From TMP-24 sp964600685 (GTDB lineage Bacteria; Pseudomonadota; Alphaproteobacteria; Rhodobacterales; Rhodobacteraceae): 42,956 nucleotides of DNA. The translations under genes and the position numbers were made by a program. Position 1 is the stretch's first letter. Each line of letters starts with the position of its first letter. This document shows, in pieces, positions 35,456 to 42,956 of this stretch. The stretch spans positions 1 to 42,956 of the forward strand of contig CAZRKU010000015.1 in assembly GCA_964600685.1 (NCBI GenBank). Direction: 5' to 3'. Below the pieces are notes generated by a model, which ran no database searches, was not told the origin of the DNA, and worked only from the letters and a program-made list of their open reading frames with translations.

Positions 35456-35495
35456 TTGTTGAATGACTATGCAACAGGCGGCGGTCGGCTGACAA
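35456..35495 (-). promoter_or_regulatory. Promoter and operator-like element of the tetR operon
   Basis: On the minus strand, -35 TTGTCA (35495-35490) and, 18 bases later, -10 CATAGT (35471-35466). The element 35456-35477 reads in this direction CTGTTGCATAG then TCATTCAACAA and matches the 13510-13531 element at 15 of 22 positions, with the TTGTT/CAACA half-sites kept; it covers the -10 box. This fits autorepression by the BetI-like TetR protein. The rest of 35496-35672 shows no gene. Confidence 0.7.
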
Positions 35496-35672
35496 CTCTT
35501 TTCTTGCCGCCGCACCCGCGGCCTGCACCTTGCCTGACCGGACGGGGTTTGAAACCTGAACCTTCGGTGTTAGACTTGACGCGAGGGGAACAGGGTGCGG
35601 CCTTCTGCCAGCCGTGCGCGCCGCTTTTCGCCAGTGCGATGGCGGGGGCCTGTTCTTCGATGGGGGGCTGAA

Positions 35673-37085
35673 ATGACGAAGGGTGCGACAGAAGTCGCGG
35701 CCTCGGTTGGTGACGAGGAAACGGTTACAGCAGAGGCGATGCTGCGGTCGCTGACGTTTCAGCAGCGCCTTGATCAGGCGCGTGCTCAGCGCGAACGTGC
35801 GCTTCAGGCAAGGGGCCAGGACGAACTTTCGCCGGCAACCCTGAGCAAACCCTGGGAAAAACCCCTGCCGGCCCGCGATCCGGCTGGCGGGACGCAGCCT
35901 TCGCGGCGGCTGGAGCGCACCGCGCCGACCTTGTTCTTTCCGTCAGGCTCGGCTCCCGCCCCCGTCGCCAACCTGGCCAATTCCGCCGCACCCGCGCCCG
36001 AAGCCGCGCGCGCGGCCAGCCGGTCGCCCGCGCCCGCGGCGCATCGCTGGCCCGCCCTGCCGAAGTCGGGCTTTCTGCGGACCGCGATCGGCTTTTCCCT
36101 TGGGCTTGGCCTTGGACTGGGCATTGCCCTTCTTGCCCGCCAGCCGGACCCGACCGCGACAACGGCATCGCCCCCCTCGGCCGCCGCGCCGGCCACCGGG
36201 GTCGCCTCAGGGCGGACAAGTCCGCCTGCCGACGATGCGGCCCTGTCTGGCGCAATGGCCGCGGCCAGCCCGCTTGCCGGACCCGGGCAGCCGGACGTTG
36301 CGCTGATCACGCCCGCGTCGGTCGAAGCCCGGCCCATGCCGTCCCTTGCCGCTGCGCCCGCCGCAGCCGCGCCGGAAACGCCGCCCGACCGACCGATGGC
36401 GACGGCCGCAACGGCCCCTTCGATCTGGTGGCCCGAGGCCGCAGGCCTTCCATCGGTCGCCGGGGAGCAGGTCCCCTCAACGCCGCCCCTCGACACTGAG
36501 ACCATCATTGCGGCCCGTCCGCCGTCGCAGATCGGCCCGGCTCCCCAGCCCGATGCCCTGTCCCGATATGGACAGGAGTCGCGCCAGCAGCCTGTGGCTG
36601 ACCCGCTACTCCCCTATGCCGGGTTGTCGGTCAAGATCCTCAGCGCCGCCGCGGCCGATACCCCCTCGCTGACCGCGCTGGCGACGACGCTGCGCGACGC
36701 CGGGTTTCCGGCCGCCGCCATCGGCCAGGTTTCCTACCGGATCAGCCAGACGCATGTGCGCTATTACTATGCGGCTGACGCCGAGGCGGCAGCGGCCATC
36801 GCGGGGCGGCTGGGAACCGGTGCGCGCGACTTCTCGCAGGCCGCTCCCCTGCCGCCCGAGGGCCTGATCGAAGTCTGGGTGGCCCCGCCATCTGGCGGGG
36901 ACGCTCAGGTCGCGCCCCCCGCTGAAGCAACGCCAAAACCCGTGCCGGTCAAGACGGCCACCAAGAAGAAGGCTGCCGCCAAGAACCCGCCCAAGGCCCC
37001 CGCCCCCGACGTGACCGAGGACGCCGAAGCGGCGAGGGTCAAGGCCCGGATCCTGCTCTTGCTGCAAGGCAGCGGGACGCCGTGA
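35673..37085 (+). CDS. Single-pass membrane protein with proline/alanine-rich linker and LytR_C-like C-terminal domain
   Basis: I do not recognise this protein (470 aa) as a named family. A cytoplasmic charged N-terminus with a short helical stretch (AMLRSLTFQQRLDQARAQRE, about 23-43) leads to one membrane segment (about 134-156, GFLRTAIGFSLGLGLGLGIA), a periplasmic low-complexity Ala/Pro linker (157-310), a small alpha/beta domain (about 317-404: YAGLSVKILSAAAAD, LATTLRDAGFP, THVRYYYAADAEAA) that resembles the LytR C-terminal domain, and a Lys/Ala/Pro-rich tail ending in a helix. GGGGGG lies upstream of the ATG at 35673; the frame is open further upstream but unsupported. It heads a five-gene run with glycosyltransferase-like genes. 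Confidence 0.75.
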   Translation: MTKGATEVAASVGDEETVTAEAMLRSLTFQQRLDQARAQRERALQARGQDELSPATLSKPWEKPLPARDPAGGTQPSRRLERTAPTLFFPSGSAPAPVANLANSAAPAPEAARAASRSPAPAAHRWPALPKSGFLRTAIGFSLGLGLGLGIALLARQPDPTATTASPPSAAAPATGVASGRTSPPADDAALSGAMAAASPLAGPGQPDVALITPASVEARPMPSLAAAPAAAAPETPPDRPMATAATAPSIWWPEAAGLPSVAGEQVPSTPPLDTETIIAARPPSQIGPAPQPDALSRYGQESRQQPVADPLLPYAGLSVKILSAAAADTPSLTALATTLRDAGFPAAAIGQVSYRISQTHVRYYYAADAEAAAAIAGRLGTGARDFSQAAPLPPEGLIEVWVAPPSGGDAQVAPPAEATPKPVPVKTATKKKAAAKNPPKAPAPDVTEDAEAARVKARILLLLQGSGTP

Positions 37086-37133
37086 GGCCGGTGCCCGCAC
37101 CAGTTCACCGATTTTCCAACGGAACCACCCGCC

Positions 37134-37445
37134 ATGCCCGACCCCAGACTCACGGCCATCATCACCGCCCTCATGCTGTCCGCGGGCGCGGCCCCGACCC
37201 ATGCCGAATTCTCGCTTGACGAGTTGCAGTTGATCGAGCAGCTGGTGCTGGCCAAGGATATGGCCGGCCTTGGCCGTCTCCTGGCGACGAACCCCGATCT
37301 GATCCGCGGCGACGATCCTCTGGCCCGCGAACTGCGCGGCTTCAATGCCTGCTATCAGAACGGCTCGCTCGACTGCTTCGCCTCGCCTCGCGTCGTGCGC
37401 ACCGTCCGGAGCCAGGCAAGCGGTGAGCCCGCGTTCGTCTACTGA
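37134..37445 (+). CDS. Small secreted hypothetical protein
   Basis: The product (103 aa) has a signal peptide (MPDPRLTAIITALMLSAGAA, then PTHA, cleavage before EFSLDE). The mature part of about 79 residues is helical (LDELQLIEQLVLAKDMAGLGRLLATNPDLI) with two cysteines (CYQNGSLDC) that may form a disulfide in the periplasm. No family is recognised. It lies 48 bp after the membrane protein gene and 35 bp before the first glycosyltransferase-like gene, in the same direction. Confidence 0.72.
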   Translation: MPDPRLTAIITALMLSAGAAPTHAEFSLDELQLIEQLVLAKDMAGLGRLLATNPDLIRGDDPLARELRGFNACYQNGSLDCFASPRVVRTVRSQASGEPAFVY

Positions 37446-37480
37446 GGCATGGATCCAGCGGCGCAGGTCGGTTCAATCAC

Positions 37481-38536
37481 ATGACAAAGCCAACACTGGC
37501 CTACCTGCTCGACCCGCGCTTTCCCGGCGGCAGTTCGGCGGCGGTCGCCGCCGAACTGCCGGTGGCCGCCGATCTGGCCCGGATCAGCGTTCACGCCCTG
37601 TCGAGCCGCATGTTCAGCGGCGGGGCGCCCGCCCCGGTGCTGGCTGACCGGCTCGACCAGCTGGGCCTTCCGCTTCGGTGGGACAGCCCGGTGATCGGCG
37701 CAGAGACGATCCTCTTGCACAACCCGTCCTGCCTGCGGTTCCAGAACCGGCTTGAGTGCCGGATGATCTGTCGTGACCTGGTGGTGATCACCCATGAGAA
37801 TTTTTACAGACCCGGCGAAGAACCTGCCTTCGATGTGGCAAAGTGCCTGGACCAGATCTCGCGGGCGTCGCTTTCGACCTGCCGGTGGCTCGCGCCGGTC
37901 TCGCCGCACAACCGGGCCACTGTGGAACGCTGGCTGGCCCGGAACGGCAACCCCGCCGGCTGGCGGCTTCTGCCGTGGGACTGGTTCAACATCTGCGAGT
38001 TCCCCACACCCGAGACCGCAACCGGCATTCCGCGCGACCGGCGTGGGCGACTGTCGCGCCCCGGACCGGAGAAGTTCCCTTCGCTGGACGATCTCGACCG
38101 CTGTTTCCCGCCGCATGCCGCCGCCAATGTCATCCTCGGGGCAGACCTTCTGATCGATGGCGGTCTCGGACGACCGCATTGGCAGTTGCATCGGTTCGGC
38201 GCCTTGCCGGTTGGGGAATTCTTCGAGAAGGTCGATTTCATGGTCTATTTCACCGCGCCGGCCTGGCGGGAAAGTTTTGGTCGGGTTCTGGCCGAGGCGA
38301 TGGGCGCGGGCAAGGTCGTGCTGACCGATGCGGCCACGGCCCAGCCCTTCGGCACGGGGGTCATCGCCTGCACCCCCGCCGAGGTCGACGAGATCATCGC
38401 CCGGCATGTCGCGCGCCCCGACGTCTTTGCCGCGCAGGTTCGGCGCGGACGGGATCGGCTGAAATCCTTTTCCGGGGCAGAGTTTGCCCGCCGACTTGCC
38501 GATTTCATCACCCACCGGCAGGAGCGCGCGGCATGA
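37481..38536 (+). CDS. Glycosyltransferase-like protein (GT-B/GT4 type)
   Basis: The product (351 aa) looks like a GT-B glycosyltransferase. The N-terminal part has YLLDPRFPGGSSAAVAAEL, a typical first-strand glycine-rich loop, and the C-terminal part has the GT4-like donor-binding motif APAWRESFGRVLAEAMGAGKV followed by VIACTPAEVDEIIARHV. The donor and acceptor cannot be told. No membrane segment or signal peptide is present, so it is cytoplasmic. It overlaps the next gene by four bases (ATGA). Confidence 0.75.
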   Translation: MTKPTLAYLLDPRFPGGSSAAVAAELPVAADLARISVHALSSRMFSGGAPAPVLADRLDQLGLPLRWDSPVIGAETILLHNPSCLRFQNRLECRMICRDLVVITHENFYRPGEEPAFDVAKCLDQISRASLSTCRWLAPVSPHNRATVERWLARNGNPAGWRLLPWDWFNICEFPTPETATGIPRDRRGRLSRPGPEKFPSLDDLDRCFPPHAAANVILGADLLIDGGLGRPHWQLHRFGALPVGEFFEKVDFMVYFTAPAWRESFGRVLAEAMGAGKVVLTDAATAQPFGTGVIACTPAEVDEIIARHVARPDVFAAQVRRGRDRLKSFSGAEFARRLADFITHRQERAA

Positions 38537-40644
38537 TCTGTCTGATGCCTGCCGAACAGAGTCCCGCGATGATCGACGCCTGCCTGAACCTCGCCCGGCA
38601 GCTGGCGGCCGCCGGGCAGACGGTGCGCCTCGACGCGGCCCTGCTGCCCGCCGACCTGCCGCGCGGCCAGAAGTATGAGGCGACGGTTCACGCCGCCGAT
38701 CCGCTCGCCGGTCCCCCGGTCGGCCATTTTCTTGTTGTCGGGGCAGAGCGCCTCACGCCGGAGGCAACCAATCGCCTGCGCCAGCTCACCCAGGCAAAGC
38801 TGCTCGCGCCGGTGGTTGCCATCGGTCGTTATGCCGAGCCGGGCAGCCGGTTCGCGACCCAGGCCAAGCTGGCCTACGCAACGGGAGCCGAGCCGGTGAT
38901 GGTCGACCTTGACCAGCTTCTTGGCCCGCCCGTCATGGCAGGGTGCGCGACGCCCGCCCTTTGCCCCACGCCGCCGCCCGCGCGCGCCGGTGGCGGCCCA
39001 ACCACCGTGCTGGTTCACGCCACCGCCGAACGGCTGGCCAATGCCGTCGTGCTTCAGGCGCTGTCGGTGCTGCGGCTTCAGCCCGGCCTGCGGGTGATCA
39101 TCCTGCCTGAAACAGGCGGTCACGACCGGCTGAAGGACGGGCCGGAGGCCGCGCTTTCGCCCACCGACTCGTGCGAACTTGCACCCGATGGCTTTGCCAA
39201 TCTCGCCGATGCGGCGGCCTTTTTCGACGCCCCGGCCGGGGACGAACGGCTGGCCGGCATTATGGTCGCGATGATCGGTCAGGGCAAACCGGTTCTGGAC
39301 TGCACCGAAGCACGAACCCTGCACGCCACCGGCGCGCCGGTCCTGAGCGGGCCGGACGAACCCGGTGCGCTTTGGCCCTATCTCGAACGGACCGTACTGC
39401 CGAACCTGGGTGAAATCGCCCGGTTCATCACCGCAAGCCCCTGGTTCGAGCGTCATTCCCTGCTCCGCTTCCTCAGGGCCGCCGGGATTACGCCCGTCAT
39501 CGCCGCGCCGGACCCGAAGCGCGGCAACCTCGCGCCGTCGGAAGGCGAACCGGACCCGCGCCGGACCATCTTCCTGCCAACGAACGGGGTTGGCCTTGGC
39601 CATGCCCAGCGCGCGGTCCTGATTGCCGGGGCGATGCACGAAGCGCCGGTCGCGTTCGCGGCTTTTCCAAGCTGCGTTCCACTGATTCAGGATCACGGCT
39701 TCGATTGCCTGCCGCTGGTGCAGAAGAGCCCCGACCATGCCGATCCCTATGCCAATGACATCCTGAATTACCGTCGGCTGACCCGGCATGTGACCGCCGA
39801 TGACCTGCTGGTCTTCGACGGCGGTTTTCTGTTCGAGTCCGTCGTCCGCATCATTGCGGAGAAGAACCTGCGGGCGATCTGGGTCTGCCGTGGCCTGTGG
39901 CAGGCCGCCCAGATGGAAGATCACCGCCGCCTGCAGCGAGGGCGCGCGGCGCTGTTCCAGCGCATCATTCAGCCGCTGGAGGCCTTCGAGGAACTGAACG
40001 AACCAATCCACTATGGCAGCCCGGTCCGTGCCGTCGGCCCCGTCGTCCAGGATGCACCGGTTCCGGTTGGCGTGGCGCAGCAGGTGCGCCGCGCTCTGGC
40101 GCTCGGGCTTGGCCGCGATTTTGGTGAACTGGTTGTCACCATGCTTGGGGCCGGGCATGCCGCCGACCGCAGCGCCCAGACACAGGCCCTGTGCGCATTT
40201 TTCGAACGTCGGCCCGACTGCCTGCATCTGGTCGTGACCTGGCCGGGCGCACCGATACCTCCCGGGCTGTTTGCCTGGCAGAACACCCGTGTGGTTCAGA
40301 CGCGGCGCGCGCTTCACCTGGCGCAGGTGGCGGACATGGCGGTATCGGCGGCGGGATACAACTCGTTCCACGAACTCCTCTATCACGCCGTGCCCACCAT
40401 CTTCATCCCGCAGATGTCGCCCATCATGGACGACCAGGTCCGCCGTGCAGGTGCGGCGGCACGGCGCGACCTGGCTGTTGCGGTCGAACCTGAAGAACTG
40501 CTCCGCCTGTCGCGCGAGGTGCACGCGTTTCTCGATGATGGAAAGGCTGCGGCGATCCGCGCCCGGCTGCGGGCCCACACCCTGCCCCCGCGCGGCACGG
40601 CCGCCGCGGCGGCATTGATCAAGGCAGAAGGAGGTATCCGATGA
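38533..40644 (+). CDS. Large two-part glycosyltransferase-like protein with MurG/GT28-like C-terminal half
   Basis: The product (703 aa) has a C-terminal GT-B half (about 340-700): the nucleotide-proximal loop FLPTNGVGLGHAQRAVLIAG near residue 345-365, and a MurG-like donor motif AAGYNSFHELLYHAVPTIFI with PQMSPIMDDQVRRA near residue 607-640. The N-terminal half (1-330) contains LARQLAAAGQTVRLDAALLP and LVHATAERLANAVVLQALSV and may be a second, degenerate GT-B unit. The ATG at 38533 overlaps the upstream stop. Peptidoglycan MurG is far shorter (about 360 aa), so this is a different enzyme; donor and acceptor are unknown. Confidence 0.75.
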   Translation: MICLMPAEQSPAMIDACLNLARQLAAAGQTVRLDAALLPADLPRGQKYEATVHAADPLAGPPVGHFLVVGAERLTPEATNRLRQLTQAKLLAPVVAIGRYAEPGSRFATQAKLAYATGAEPVMVDLDQLLGPPVMAGCATPALCPTPPPARAGGGPTTVLVHATAERLANAVVLQALSVLRLQPGLRVIILPETGGHDRLKDGPEAALSPTDSCELAPDGFANLADAAAFFDAPAGDERLAGIMVAMIGQGKPVLDCTEARTLHATGAPVLSGPDEPGALWPYLERTVLPNLGEIARFITASPWFERHSLLRFLRAAGITPVIAAPDPKRGNLAPSEGEPDPRRTIFLPTNGVGLGHAQRAVLIAGAMHEAPVAFAAFPSCVPLIQDHGFDCLPLVQKSPDHADPYANDILNYRRLTRHVTADDLLVFDGGFLFESVVRIIAEKNLRAIWVCRGLWQAAQMEDHRRLQRGRAALFQRIIQPLEAFEELNEPIHYGSPVRAVGPVVQDAPVPVGVAQQVRRALALGLGRDFGELVVTMLGAGHAADRSAQTQALCAFFERRPDCLHLVVTWPGAPIPPGLFAWQNTRVVQTRRALHLAQVADMAVSAAGYNSFHELLYHAVPTIFIPQMSPIMDDQVRRAGAAARRDLAVAVEPEELLRLSREVHAFLDDGKAAAIRARLRAHTLPPRGTAAAAALIKAEGGIR

Positions 40645-41069
40645 GCAGGGCTGATTGGCTACAACGCGCGGCGCGCATCACCCCGGACCATCCCCTGGAT
40701 CTCGACGGAATACTGCCCGCGCCGAGCCTGCGCCGGGGCGGCTTCAGCGTTCTGGCAGCCGACACGCCGCCCGCCGGTCCGCTCTGGCCGCGGCCGGGTC
40801 CCGGCGGCACGATCGGCGTGCGGGTCACCCATCCCTTGCACGACACCGCGCATGTGGCCGCGCGGCTGGCGGCAGCGGCGGTCGAACGCGAGGTGACCCC
40901 GATCATCCTTTCCGCCCTGCCCCTGTCAGGTTTTGAGCAATATGGGTTCCGCGTCGAACGCCTGCCGGACGGGCCGGAAGAGGTCGTCAGCGCCTTCGAG
41001 CAGGAACTGGCGGCCTTCTGGTCGCTGGCGGTGATCGTGAACGCCGCCGACATTGCCGGACTTGGCTGA
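40641..41069 (+). CDS. Hypothetical protein, unrecognised
   Basis: The product (142 aa) shows no family that I recognise. It has no signal peptide or membrane segment; a strand-like GTIGVRVTHPLHDTAHVAAR and a REVTPIILSALPLSGFEQYG segment suggest a small alpha/beta fold, perhaps a nucleotide-sugar or carbohydrate-related partner of the enzyme encoded just upstream. An ATGA overlap with the 703-residue glycosyltransferase-like protein and a GGAGG ribosome site support translation as part of the same operon. Confidence 0.7.
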   Translation: MSRADWLQRAARITPDHPLDLDGILPAPSLRRGGFSVLAADTPPAGPLWPRPGPGGTIGVRVTHPLHDTAHVAARLAAAAVEREVTPIILSALPLSGFEQYGFRVERLPDGPEEVVSAFEQELAAFWSLAVIVNAADIAGLG

Positions 41070-41087
41070 ATCCGCCGCCGCCCACAG

Positions 41088-41116
41088 TTGACTTGGCCGC
41101 GCCAAACCCCGATAGA
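41088..41116 (+). promoter_or_regulatory. Probable thrS promoter
   Basis: -35 TTGACT (41088-41093), 17-base spacer, -10 GATAGA (41111-41116), about 60 bases ahead of the thrS ATG. The following leader (41117-41175) contains a weak AACGCC/GGCGTT stem but no T-box or thrS operator-like cloverleaf that I can see. Confidence 0.6.
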
Positions 41117-41175
41117 AACGCCACATAACCCGCAACCGGGCGTTCCGTGGGCGCCAAACCGACGAGGAGCCGGCC

Positions 41176-42956
41176 ATGAGCCAGATTTCCCTGACATTTC
41201 CCGATGGCAACAAACGCAGCTTCGATGCGGGCGTGACCCCTGCCGAAGTGGCCGCAGCCATCGCACCGTCGCTGGGCAAGGCCGCGATTTCGGCCAGCGT
41301 CGACGGCACACATTTCGACCTGCAATGGCCGCTGACGGCCGATGCGGCAATCGCCATCCACACGATGAAGGACGCGGCGCAGGCGCTTGAACTGATCCGC
41401 CACGATCTGGCCCATGTGATGGCCCGCGCGGTCCAGACGCTCTGGCCCGAGGTCAAGGTCACCATCGGCCCGGTCATCGAAAACGGCTGGTACTACGACT
41501 TCGACCGTGCCGAGCCCTTCTCGCCCGAAGACCTTGGTGCCATCGAACGCGAGATGAAGGCGATCATCAACGCCCGCGACCCGGTGCGCACCGAAGTCTG
41601 GAGCCGCGCGGAGGCGATCGCCCACTACAAGGCGAAGAACGAACCCTTCAAGGTCGAACTGGTCGAGGCGATCCCCGACGACGGCCAGCCCATCCGCATG
41701 TATTGGCACGGCGACTGGCAGGATCTGTGCCGTGGCCCGCACCTGCAGCACACCGGCCAGCTTCCCGCCGATGCGTTCAAGCTGATGTCGGTCGCCGGGG
41801 CCTACTGGCGCGGCGATCACCGCAACAAGCAGCTGCAGCGCATCTATGGCGTCGCCTTCAAGAGCCGCGACGATCTGAAGGCCTACCTGACGATGCTGGA
41901 GGAGGCCGCCAAGCGCGACCACCGCAAGCTGGGCCGCGAGATGGAGCTGTTCCACCTCCAGGAGGAAGCGCCGGGCATGGTCTTCTGGCATCCGAACGGC
42001 TGGACGATCTACCGCCTGCTGATGGACTACATGGGCCGCCGCCTGCGCCGCGCCGACTATCGCGAGATCAAGACACCGCAGGTCGTCGACCGCGTCCTGT
42101 GGGAACGGTCCGGCCACTGGCAAGCCTACCGCGAGCACATGTTCATCGTCGAGGTCGACGAGGAAGGCGCCAAGGAAAAGCGCGTCAACGCGCTGAAACC
42201 GATGAACTGCCCCTGCCATGTGCAGGTCTACAATCAGGGTCTGAAATCCTACCGCGACCTGCCGCTGCGGCTGGCAGAGTTCGGGTCGTGCCACCGCTAT
42301 GAAAGTTCGGGCTCCATGCACGGGCTGATGCGCGTGCGCGGCTTTACGCAGGATGATGCGCATATCTTCTGCACCGAAGACCAGATCGAGGGCGAATGTG
42401 CGGCCTTCATCGCGCTTCTGTCATCGGTCTACCGTGATCTTGGCTTCGACAAGTTCGACATCAAGCTGTCCACCCGGCCGGAGGTGCGCATCGGCTCTGA
42501 CGAAACATGGGACAAGGTCGAAGGCGCGCTGACGGCGGCCATCGAAAAGCTGGGCCTTCCTTTCGAGATCAACCCCGGCGACGGGGCGTTCTATGGGCCG
42601 AAGCTCGATTTCAAGCTGACCGACGCGATTGGCCGGGAGTGGCAGTGCGGCACCTTCCAGGTGGACCCGAACCTGCCCGACCGGCTGGGGGCCGAGTATG
42701 TGGGCGAGGATGGGGCCAAGCACCGGCCCTATATGCTCCACCGCGCGATCCTTGGATCGTTCGAGCGCTTCATCGGCATCCTGATCGAGAATTATGCGGG
42801 CAAGCTGCCGTTCTGGCTCGCGCCCCGCCAGGTTGTCGTCGCCTCCATCGTGTCGGACGCCGACGCCTATGTGGATGAAATCGTCTCTGTTCTGCGTGAC
42901 AGAGGCATCCGCGCCGAAGCCGACACCCGGAATGAGAAGATCAACTACAAGGTCCG
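41176..42956 (+). CDS. thrS: Threonine--tRNA ligase ThrS, 3'-partial
   Basis: This is the class II threonyl-tRNA synthetase, cut by the window end after 593 codons (about 90 percent of the usual length). Domains are the N-terminal TGS domain (ISLTFPDGNKRSFDAGVTPA), the editing domain beginning RHDLAHVMARAVQTLWPEVK with its HxxxH-type site, the catalytic core with the zinc-site MNCPCH, motif 2 CHRYESSGSMHGLMRVRGFT and motif 3 LHRAILGSFERFIGILIENY, and the start of the anticodon-binding domain (PRQVVVASIVSDADAY). GAGGAG precedes the ATG at 41176 by ten bases. It has its own promoter (41088-41116). Confidence 0.97.
   Translation, partial: MSQISLTFPDGNKRSFDAGVTPAEVAAAIAPSLGKAAISASVDGTHFDLQWPLTADAAIAIHTMKDAAQALELIRHDLAHVMARAVQTLWPEVKVTIGPVIENGWYYDFDRAEPFSPEDLGAIEREMKAIINARDPVRTEVWSRAEAIAHYKAKNEPFKVELVEAIPDDGQPIRMYWHGDWQDLCRGPHLQHTGQLPADAFKLMSVAGAYWRGDHRNKQLQRIYGVAFKSRDDLKAYLTMLEEAAKRDHRKLGREMELFHLQEEAPGMVFWHPNGWTIYRLLMDYMGRRLRRADYREIKTPQVVDRVLWERSGHWQAYREHMFIVEVDEEGAKEKRVNALKPMNCPCHVQVYNQGLKSYRDLPLRLAEFGSCHRYESSGSMHGLMRVRGFTQDDAHIFCTEDQIEGECAAFIALLSSVYRDLGFDKFDIKLSTRPEVRIGSDETWDKVEGALTAAIEKLGLPFEINPGDGAFYGPKLDFKLTDAIGREWQCGTFQVDPNLPDRLGAEYVGEDGAKHRPYMLHRAILGSFERFIGILIENYAGKLPFWLAPRQVVVASIVSDADAYVDEIVSVLRDRGIRAEADTRNEKINYKV

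Noticed and set aside
35222..35515. 97-codon minus-strand frame overlapping the tetR start and leader
   Set aside because: It begins upstream of the predicted -10 region, lacks a ribosome site and overlaps tetR in another frame; the 23-codon leader frame is better supported.
38245..40578. 777-codon open frame opposite the glycosyltransferase-like gene
   Set aside because: Antisense shadow; the plus-strand genes are joined by ATGA overlaps and carry recognisable GT motifs.

Overview
The window looks like a chromosomal contig from a high-GC alphaproteobacterium of the Rhodobacterales (Rhodobacteraceae-like). The grounds are gene families, tight ATGA/TGATG gene overlaps, alphaproteobacterial promoter shapes (TTGAC-type -35 boxes) and a divergent efp/epmA pair. 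No tRNA, rRNA, CRISPR array, insertion sequence or prophage gene is visible. A run of ten N (220-229) marks an assembly gap inside narH.

Layout. (1) 1-3332 (+): end of a respiratory nitrate reductase operon (narH-narJ-narI), a parvulin-type isomerase and a DUF2478 protein. (2) 3340-8520 (-): a peptide/nickel-type ABC importer (binding protein, two permeases, two short ATPases), divergent from an XRE-cupin regulator and a GAF protein (8780-9861, +). (3) 9864-13423 (-): an MttB-family methyltransferase and a trimethylamine-dehydrogenase-like flavoprotein, divergent from a CocE/NonD hydrolase (13542-15560, +). (4) 15722-22913: a LysR regulator divergent from class III aminotransferase, endonuclease/phosphatase-like protein, beta-keto acid cleavage enzyme (BKACE), GNAT acetyltransferase, acetylpolyamine-amidohydrolase-like deacetylase and EamA exporter, mostly overlapping genes. 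(5) 23081-24824: efp (-) and epmA (+). (6) 24853-35375 (-): an apparent nine-gene operon: BetI-like TetR regulator, aspartoacylase-like deacylase, a second ABC importer, an S9 peptidase and an N,N-dimethylformamidase-like protein. (7) 35673-41069 (+): a membrane protein, a small secreted protein, two glycosyltransferase-like proteins and an orphan protein. (8) 41176-end (+): thrS, cut by the window edge.

The most interesting signal is regulatory. Three promoters (the flavoprotein/mttB operon, the CocE hydrolase, and the tetR operon about 22 kb away) carry the same imperfectly palindromic element of about 22 bp (TTGTT half-site, CAACA half-site), each time covering the -10 box. I infer one TetR-controlled regulon that joins uptake, amide/ester hydrolysis and N-demethylation of an unidentified, probably N-methylated or N-acylated, substrate. 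The tetR transcript also appears to start with a 22-23 codon leader peptide ending one base before the tetR start codon. The flavoprotein lacks the FMN-linking cysteine and two of the three aromatic substrate residues of trimethylamine dehydrogenase, so its substrate probably differs. All statements of family membership rest on motif recognition by eye and recall; no search was run.
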